From Chloroflexota bacterium (GTDB taxonomy: Bacteria > Chloroflexota > Dehalococcoidia > SM23-28-2 > RBG-16-64-32): a stretch of 15,821 nt of DNA. Numbering within the stretch: the stretch's first letter is position 1; the number at the start of each line of letters is the position of its first letter. This document shows positions 10,867 to 15,821 of the stretch, one piece after another. Location: the NCBI GenBank assembly GCA_022564695.1, contig JADFKX010000029.1:1-15821 (forward strand). Reading direction: 5' to 3'. The notes beneath the pieces are model-generated. The model did no database searches, was not told the origin of the DNA, and worked only from the letters and a program-made list of their open reading frames with translations. A program made the position numbers and the translations under genes.

Positions 10867-13395
10867 CTACCCGCACTTGTTGTAGCCGCAGGAGCGACAG
10901 ATCAGGCAGCCCTCCTGGTAGGCCAGCAACGCGCCACAATCCGGACAGCCGAGCCCCGTCGCTTCGGCGGATGGGGGCGCAGCCTGAAGGGGCGAAGCAT
11001 GCTTCGCCCCTACGCCGGCCTCCGTCACAGCCTGTCCTGAGCCTGTCGAAGGATGGCTCGAGGCGTCTGCGGCGGCGGACTCCGGCGCGAACTTCAGCTC
11101 CAGCCAGCGGAACACGTAGTCCACGATCGAGGTCGCCCAGGGGATGTGCGGGTTGTTGGTGCGGCCGTAGGGCTCAAAGCGGGTGTTCTTCAGCTTCCGC
11201 GCCAGGTCCTCGATCGGGACGCCGTACTGGAGGGTGACGGAGGTGAGGAGGGCCATCGTGTCCATGAGTCCGGAAACGGTGGAGCCCTCCTTGGCGATCT
11301 TGACGAATATCTCGCCCGGGCGGCCGTTGTCGTACAACCCCACGGTGAGGTAGCCTTCCTGGTCGCCCACCCGGAACTTGTGGGTGATGGAGCGGCGCTC
11401 GTCGGGCAGGCGCTGGCGGTAGGGCCGGGGTCGCTCGCCCCCGCGGGCGCTCGTCTGGGCCAGGGTGGCGATCTTGCCTTCGATCTCCTGTAGCGCCTCC
11501 TGCGTCTCCTGCTCCGGTCCCTTCATGTTGACGGCGGCGTGCGAGAGGACGGAGTAGTCGCGGGAGCCTTCGCGGTAGGTGGTGATCCCCTTGCAGCCCT
11601 CGCGGTAGGCGAGCCAGTAGGCGTTGGCGACATCGGCCTCGCTGGCGGAGAAGGGGAGGTTGATCGTCTTGGAGACGGCGTTATCGGTGTGGCGCTGGAA
11701 TGCGGCCTGCATACGAACGTGCCATTCCGGTGTGATCTCCTGGGCGGTGACGAACAGCCGTCTGGCCCATTCCGGTACCTCTTCGCGGGCCTGGAGGCTG
11801 CCGCCCGCGGCCAGGTACTCCATCAGCTCGTCGGAGTGGAACCGCTCCGCCTTGGCCACCTTGACGAAGTGGCTGTTCGCCTCCAGGAGCCGGGTCATCT
11901 TGGCGGGGTCCTTGGCGTCCAGGTAGTGCTGGCGGGTGAACGCTAGCGAGAATATGGGCTCGATGCCGGACGAGCAGTCGGCGACGATAGAGAGGGTACC
12001 GGTAGGAGCGACCGTGGTGCGGGTGGAGTTACGGTAGGGATAGTCGGGATCGTAGCGTGAGCCCTCGAAGGCCGGGAAGGGGCCGCGCTCCTCGCTCAGG
12101 ACGAGCGAGGCCTCGTTCGCCTTCTCCTGGATGAAGCGCATGATCTCCTCGCCCAGGGAGAGCGCCTCCTCGGAATCGTAGGGAATGCGGAGCTGGAGGA
12201 GGGCATCGTGCCAGCCCATGATGCCCAGGCCTATCTTGCGGGTGAGCTTGGTGGCGTGGTCGATCTCCTCGATCGGGTAGCGGTTCATGTCGATGACGTT
12301 GTCCAGAAAGCGGACGCACTGAGGGATAACCTGGGCCAGCCGCTGCCAGTCCAGGCGGCGCTTGGAGCCCTGCCTGCCGTTCCCCTTTACGAACTTCGCC
12401 AGGTTGAGCGAGCCCAGGTTACAGGACTCGTAGGGGAGGAGGGGCTGCTCACCGCAGGGGTTGGTGGCCTCTATCTCCCCCAGGTTGGGCGTGGGGCTGT
12501 CGCGGTTGATGCGATCGATGAAGACGATGCCGGGGTCGCCGTTGCGCCAGGCGTTGGCCACCAGGAGGTCGAAAACGTGGCGGGCGCGGCGGCGGCCGGC
12601 GACCTCGCCACTGCGAGGGTTTATCAGCTCGTACTCCTCATCCTTCTCGACAGCGCGCATGAACTCCTCCGTCACGGCGACGGAGACGTTGAAGTTAGTG
12701 AGGGTACGCATATCGCTCTTGAGACTGATGAACTGCTCGATGTCGGGATGGGTGACGGCCAGGATGCCCATGTTGGCGCCGCGGCGGGTGCCGCCCTGCT
12801 TGATCGCCTCCGTGGCGGCGTCGAACACCTTGAGGAAGGAGACGGGGCCTGAGGCCACGCCCATACTGGACTGGACGCGATCCCCCTTCGGCCGCAACTT
12901 CGAGAAGGAGAAGCCGGTGCCGCCGCCGGACTGGTGGATGCGGGCGGTGTCCTTGATCGCCTGGAATATCCCCTCAATGCTGTCGGGCACGGGCAGGACG
13001 AAGCAGGCGGAGAGCTGCTGGAGGTCGCGGCCGGCGTTCATCAGGGTAGGGGAGTTGGGGAGGAAATCCAGCCGCGCCATCAGCTCGTAGAAGCGCTGTT
13101 CCCAGCGAGCGGCGGCGTCTAGAGCCTGCCCGGTAACCCTTGCGGACTCTCCCGATGAATCGGGGCTCGGAGAGCCTGCCTGCGCTGAGCTTGTCGAATG
13201 GGTCGAAACGTCTTCCAGGGGCTTGTAGAGCAGCTCCGCCTGTGCGATGTTGTGGGCGACGCGGCGGAACATCTCCTCCGGCGTCTCCACCGGCCGGCCT
13301 TCGGAGTCCTTGGCCAGGTAGCGGCGCTCGAGGACGACGCGGGCGTTGTCGGCGAGTGGTATCTTGGCGCTACCACTCGATTCGCGTATAGTCAT
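10867..13395 (-). CDS. nrdJ: Adenosylcobalamin-dependent (class II) ribonucleotide reductase
   Basis: NrdJ makes deoxyribonucleotides using an adenosylcobalamin-generated thiyl radical and needs no oxygen. The 842-residue protein has the active-site set N312, C314, E316 in TNPCGEQ, with the reducible pair C131 (LSACFVLP) and C325 (YESCNLGS); spacing matches the Thermotoga enzyme. PTGTLS and SGIEP follow. After the barrel come a TSCPD domain (about 660-770) and a Cys-rich tail CPDC...CLICRSC...CG that probably relays electrons from thioredoxin. No ATP-cone is seen at the N-terminus. Residues 63-90 and 777-812 are Ser/Gly/Ala-rich linkers encoded by interspersed repeats. ATG 13395 lies 12 bases after TGC-TATACT with no strong Shine-Dalgarno; the leader is too short for a cobalamin riboswitch. 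Confidence 0.96.
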   Translation of the reverse strand: MTIRESSGSAKIPLADNARVVLERRYLAKDSEGRPVETPEEMFRRVAHNIAQAELLYKPLEDVSTHSTSSAQAGSPSPDSSGESARVTGQALDAAARWEQRFYELMARLDFLPNSPTLMNAGRDLQQLSACFVLPVPDSIEGIFQAIKDTARIHQSGGGTGFSFSKLRPKGDRVQSSMGVASGPVSFLKVFDAATEAIKQGGTRRGANMGILAVTHPDIEQFISLKSDMRTLTNFNVSVAVTEEFMRAVEKDEEYELINPRSGEVAGRRRARHVFDLLVANAWRNGDPGIVFIDRINRDSPTPNLGEIEATNPCGEQPLLPYESCNLGSLNLAKFVKGNGRQGSKRRLDWQRLAQVIPQCVRFLDNVIDMNRYPIEEIDHATKLTRKIGLGIMGWHDALLQLRIPYDSEEALSLGEEIMRFIQEKANEASLVLSEERGPFPAFEGSRYDPDYPYRNSTRTTVAPTGTLSIVADCSSGIEPIFSLAFTRQHYLDAKDPAKMTRLLEANSHFVKVAKAERFHSDELMEYLAAGGSLQAREEVPEWARRLFVTAQEITPEWHVRMQAAFQRHTDNAVSKTINLPFSASEADVANAYWLAYREGCKGITTYREGSRDYSVLSHAAVNMKGPEQETQEALQEIEGKIATLAQTSARGGERPRPYRQRLPDERRSITHKFRVGDQEGYLTVGLYDNGRPGEIFVKIAKEGSTVSGLMDTMALLTSVTLQYGVPIEDLARKLKNTRFEPYGRTNNPHIPWATSIVDYVFRWLELKFAPESAAADASSHPSTGSGQAVTEAGVGAKHASPLQAAPPSAEATGLGCPDCGALLAYQEGCLICRSCGYNKCG
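10989..11010. repeat. 22-bp perfect palindrome inside nrdJ
   Basis: GGGGCGAAGCA followed by its exact reverse complement. It encodes part of the C-terminal linker (GAKHASPLQ) of NrdJ. Similar GGGGCGAAGCATGC foldbacks occur as dispersed repeats in some genomes. Confidence 0.75.
11028..11055. repeat. Interspersed repeat (CTGAGCCTGTCGAAGGATGG type) inside nrdJ
   Basis: Contains CCTGTCCTGAGCCTGTCGAA and, read on the minus strand, codes for HPSTGSGQA in the NrdJ linker. A related segment is at 13182-13205. Confidence 0.75.
13182..13205. repeat. Interspersed repeat (CTGAGCTTGTCGAATGGG type) inside nrdJ
   Basis: Read on the minus strand it codes for THSTSSAQ within the N-terminal linker of NrdJ. 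Beside it, CCCGAT-GA-ATCGGG (13151-13164) forms a small hairpin in the same insert. Confidence 0.7.
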
Positions 13396-13407
13396 CGTGG
13401 TGACCCC

Positions 13408-13416
13408 AGTATAGCA
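13408..13416 (-). promoter_or_regulatory. Extended -10 promoter for nrdJ (leaderless start)
   Basis: Minus-strand TGC-TATACT ends 12 bases before the nrdJ ATG, leaving a predicted leader of about five bases. A perfect CGGCA-AAA-TGCCG inverted repeat at 13427-13439 lies about where a -35 would be and could be an operator. Confidence 0.6.
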
Positions 13417-13458
13417 TCGACAAAGACGGCAAAATGCCGCCCGGATGCGCCTAAAGTA

Positions 13459-13484
13459 TTGACAAAACGCTCAACTGTTATAAG
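13459..13484 (+). promoter_or_regulatory. Candidate promoter for the DGQHR gene
   Basis: TTGACA (13459-13464) is a perfect -35, but the best -10, TATAAG (13479-13484), is only 14 bases away. The 13396-13520 interval is AT-rich and is shared by the two divergent genes. The -10 assignment is uncertain. Confidence 0.4.
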
Positions 13485-13520
13485 AGTGTATTGGATGACG
13501 TACAGAGAGAGGAGGGGCCG

Positions 13521-14666
13521 ATGACAACCTCCACTTTGGTTGCCCAACAGGGTCAGCAGAGCGCTTCCCAGGAGGCGCTGCGCGCGTTCGCGGTGCGGTT
13601 CCGCCAGAAGCGGAAGGACGTGAACCTGTATTCAACGGTGCTGCTGCTGAAGGACATGCTGGGCCGCAGCCGCCCGGACACCTACCGCCACGATAACCGC
13701 AAGGGGTATCAGCGGCCGCTGACGCCCTCGCGGATCCGTCAGGTGTCGGCGTATCTGAGGGAAGAGGAGGGCATATTGCCGACCTCACTCCTGATGTGCA
13801 TCCGGCGGCCTGATCATGCGTCGTTTGAGCCGGCCGGGCTCGAGACCAGCGGCGGGGAGCCGGGCATGCTGACGATACCCGCCGGCGTCACGATGTGGCT
13901 AGTGGACGGCCAGCACAGGCTGTTTGGCCTGGAGCGGGCGCTTACGAAGGACAATGCGAAGTGGCTGGCCGACTATCCGCTGCCGGTGACCATCGTTGAG
14001 GGGATAGACGCCTACGAAGAGATGCGCTACTTCCACGTCATCAACACCCGCCAGAAGGGCGTGCCCACGGACGTCGTCGACCGCCACCTGCTGACGATGC
14101 GAGAGACCGAGGGCACTGCCCTATTAGAGCGGGAGGGTGAGCGTAACTACCTCCGGGGGCGGGCCACCAAGCTGGTCGATATCTTAGACGGCGATCCTTC
14201 CAGCCCCTGGCACGACACGATCATCATGCCCGGCGAGAAGCGGCGACCGCATCACCTGATGCGCCAGCATAGTATGGTCATCTCCCTGGATCCGGTGGTG
14301 CGGGACAGCTTCGTGAAGCGGCTAACGGATGAGGAAGCGGGGAAGCTGCTGCTGAACTACTGGTGCGCGGCCCGCGACCGCTGGCAGAGCGCCTTCGAGG
14401 ATCCACAATCGTACATGATCCAGAAGGCGTTGGGCGCTGGTGCCCTGCACCAGATATTCCCGGACGTGCTGGAGCTGTGTCGTAGCGCCGAGGACTTCTC
14501 ACAGGAGAAGGTGGCCGACATCCTGGCGGAGATGGGCCGCAGCGCCGGCTTCTGGCATAAGGAGCGCGGACACTATATGGTACGGCAGAGCGGCGCCCGC
14601 TACGTGAAAGCGCTGGCGGAGTACCTGCGAGCGCGACTGCCGCGGCCGGTGCTGCGTCGGCTGTAG
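13521..14666 (+). CDS. DGQHR-domain protein (DndB-related)
   Basis: A 381-residue protein with the diagnostic DGQHR at 129-133 (WLVDGQHRLFGLERA). Family context motifs are also present: NRKGYQRPLTPSRIRQVSAY, ILPTSLLMCI, and FHVINTRQKGVPTDVVDRHL. DGQHR proteins include DndB, which controls DNA phosphorothioation clusters, and many orphan proteins in mobile or defence loci; the fold is related to ParB/sulfiredoxin-type domains (recalled, not tested). No dnd, restriction or transposition gene is in the window. The start at ATG 13521 is set by GGAGG eight bases upstream; a longer frame from 13491 lacks one. It diverges from nrdJ and converges with the GGDEF gene. Its role here is unknown. Confidence 0.88.
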   Translation: MTTSTLVAQQGQQSASQEALRAFAVRFRQKRKDVNLYSTVLLLKDMLGRSRPDTYRHDNRKGYQRPLTPSRIRQVSAYLREEEGILPTSLLMCIRRPDHASFEPAGLETSGGEPGMLTIPAGVTMWLVDGQHRLFGLERALTKDNAKWLADYPLPVTIVEGIDAYEEMRYFHVINTRQKGVPTDVVDRHLLTMRETEGTALLEREGERNYLRGRATKLVDILDGDPSSPWHDTIIMPGEKRRPHHLMRQHSMVISLDPVVRDSFVKRLTDEEAGKLLLNYWCAARDRWQSAFEDPQSYMIQKALGAGALHQIFPDVLELCRSAEDFSQEKVADILAEMGRSAGFWHKERGHYMVRQSGARYVKALAEYLRARLPRPVLRRL

Positions 14667-14705
14667 ATTAGGTAGCGGTGGACGCGCCGCACCTGAAGCC
14701 TTCAG

Positions 14706-15821
14706 TTACCCGCTGCGAGCGGTTGCAGCTGCCTTCGTGGCGGCGGACCGCATGGAGAGTAGAGGCTGAGCCCCATCGCGGGCCAGTATCCTGAGGAACG
14801 CCTCTACTACAAGGGGGTCGAACTGGCTGCCGCCGTTTCGCTCCAGCTCCTCGACGGCCGCATCAACGGGCATCGCCTTCCTGTAAGGCCGGTCGGTGGT
14901 CATGGCATCGAAGGCGTCCGTAACGAGCAGGATGCGGGAGGCCAAGGGGATATCTTCTCTGGCCAGGCCGTCAGGGTAGCCGGAGCCATCGAAGTGCTCG
15001 TGATGGTGGCGGATGGCCGGTGTAGCCTCGGAGATGGAGTGTATCTGGCCCAGGATGTGCAGGGCAGCGGCCGGGTGCTGTTTCATCAGGGCCCACTCCT
15101 CCTCGTTGAGGGGGCCGGGCTTGCAGAGGATATCGTCCGGCACCGCCAGCTTGCCGATATCGTGAAGGAGGGAAGCGAGACGTATGACCGAAGTCTCCTC
15201 TTCCCCTAGGCCCAGCTCTTCAGCCAGCTTGGCGGTGTACCATGAGCAGCGCTCAGTGTGGGCGGCGGTGACTGGGTCCTTGGCGGCCAGGGCGGCCACG
15301 AGAGCGGCGACCACGTCCGGCGCCCTGGCGCCGCGGTCCGCGGCGTACCAGGGCAGGCTTCCCTCCGCCCTGTCCTTAAGCAGCTTGCTCCAATCGCCGA
15401 TGCGGTTCTTGCCGGCGGACTTGGCCCAGTACATGGCGGCGTCCGCGCCGTAAATGAGCTGTTCGGCTGAATCCGCGTTGTGCGGGAAGTCTGCTACACC
15501 AAGACTAACCGTGACCTTGGTGCCGTTGCCGCCCGTTCGTTCGGCCACGGCGCGGCGTAGGCGCTCGGCGATGCTGGCTGTCTTGTGGCCGTCGGTGCCC
15601 GGCAGCAGCACTGCGAACTCGTCGCCTCCATAGCGATAGGCGTCCTGCCACTGCACTATGTCGGTGAGGACCTGGGCTAGCAGGAGCAGGATCTCATCGC
15701 CCGCCTGGTGTCCCAACGAGTCGTTGACTCCCTTGAAGCCGTCGATATCCAGCATGATGAGGCCCACGTTGTCGCCGTCTGATTGAGCCCGAGCGACCAG
15801 CTCTCTGACCTTCTCCTGGAA
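14706..15821 (-). CDS. GGDEF and HD-GYP domain cyclic-di-GMP protein, 5' end cut by the window
   Basis: The frame is open to the right edge, so the N-terminus (probably sensory) is missing; GTG 15767 is not a real start because the GGDEF fold begins upstream (FQEKVRELVARAQSDGDN). In the visible 371 residues, GGDEF is at 65-69 in YRYGGDEFAVLLPG after LDIDGFKGVNDSLGH, so a diguanylate cyclase site is intact. The product-inhibition RxxD site is replaced by QWQD. An HD-GYP phosphodiesterase domain follows, with LLHDIGK (H220, D221), HHEHFDGSGYPDGL at about 273-286, and TDAFDAMTTDRPYRKA. It may both make and degrade cyclic-di-GMP. It converges with the DGQHR gene, 39 bases apart; no clear terminator is seen between them. 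Confidence 0.93.
   Translation of the reverse strand, partial: FQEKVRELVARAQSDGDNVGLIMLDIDGFKGVNDSLGHQAGDEILLLLAQVLTDIVQWQDAYRYGGDEFAVLLPGTDGHKTASIAERLRRAVAERTGGNGTKVTVSLGVADFPHNADSAEQLIYGADAAMYWAKSAGKNRIGDWSKLLKDRAEGSLPWYAADRGARAPDVVAALVAALAAKDPVTAAHTERCSWYTAKLAEELGLGEEETSVIRLASLLHDIGKLAVPDDILCKPGPLNEEEWALMKQHPAAALHILGQIHSISEATPAIRHHHEHFDGSGYPDGLAREDIPLASRILLVTDAFDAMTTDRPYRKAMPVDAAVEELERNGGSQFDPLVVEAFLRILARDGAQPLLSMRSAATKAAATARSG

Noticed and set aside
12208..12852. Plus-strand open frame of 214 codons opposite nrdJ
   Set aside because: Antisense to the conserved reductase core; its Gly/Val/Asp-rich product has no recognisable motif.
13396..13520. Cobalamin riboswitch or NrdR box upstream of nrdJ
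   Set aside because: The predicted leader is about five bases, too short for a riboswitch, and no pair of NrdR-type ACAC-TATAT-GTGT boxes is seen.

Overview
The window is GC-rich bacterial chromosome with mostly housekeeping content. The gene set suggests a deep-branching, probably chloroflexotal (Dehalococcoidia-like) bacterium: recA beside rny and ymdB, a B12-dependent ribonucleotide reductase with two cysteine-rich tail motifs, and the CTGAGC(C/T)TGTCGAA and TGAGCGAAGCGAAGAATCT interspersed repeats. The taxonomic guess is inference from gene order and repeats; no marker phylogeny was possible.

Layout. Positions 1-5725 (minus strand) hold two runs of core genes: rny, ymdB and a PHP-family phosphoesterase (the last cut by the window edge), and yggS, proC, a yggT-like membrane gene and recA. 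Positions 5829-7532 (minus) hold a pair of crotonase-fold CoA enzymes. Positions 7661-10812 are a looser accessory stretch of short genes on both strands: a VOC protein, two small alpha-beta barrel proteins, small membrane proteins, an AT-richer conserved hypothetical and a two-repeat unknown protein. In its middle, two small ORFs are delimited by three copies of a 40-bp repeat that encodes the same protein C-terminus. Positions 10867-13395 (minus) are nrdJ, with a DGQHR-domain (DndB-related) gene diverging from it. A GGDEF plus HD-GYP cyclic-di-GMP protein runs off the right edge.

How it works together. The left half is RNA turnover (RNase Y, YmdB), recombination and repair (RecA), proline synthesis (ProC) and PLP homeostasis (YggS). 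The crotonases point to acyl-CoA metabolism. NrdJ supplies deoxynucleotides without oxygen dependence. Many starts lie only 6-14 bases downstream of a -10 element, usually of the form TGN-TATACT, so leaderless transcription driven by extended -10 promoters looks like a habit of this genome.

Most interesting points: the three-copy repeat that caps small ORFs (8791-9642); the leaderless/extended -10 pattern; an in-frame 45-codon open extension after the recA stop; a yggT gene whose only well-placed start is AUC; interspersed repeats absorbed in frame into nrdJ as linkers; and a DGQHR gene without any visible dnd partners. I saw no tRNA, rRNA, CRISPR array, transposase or complete phage element.
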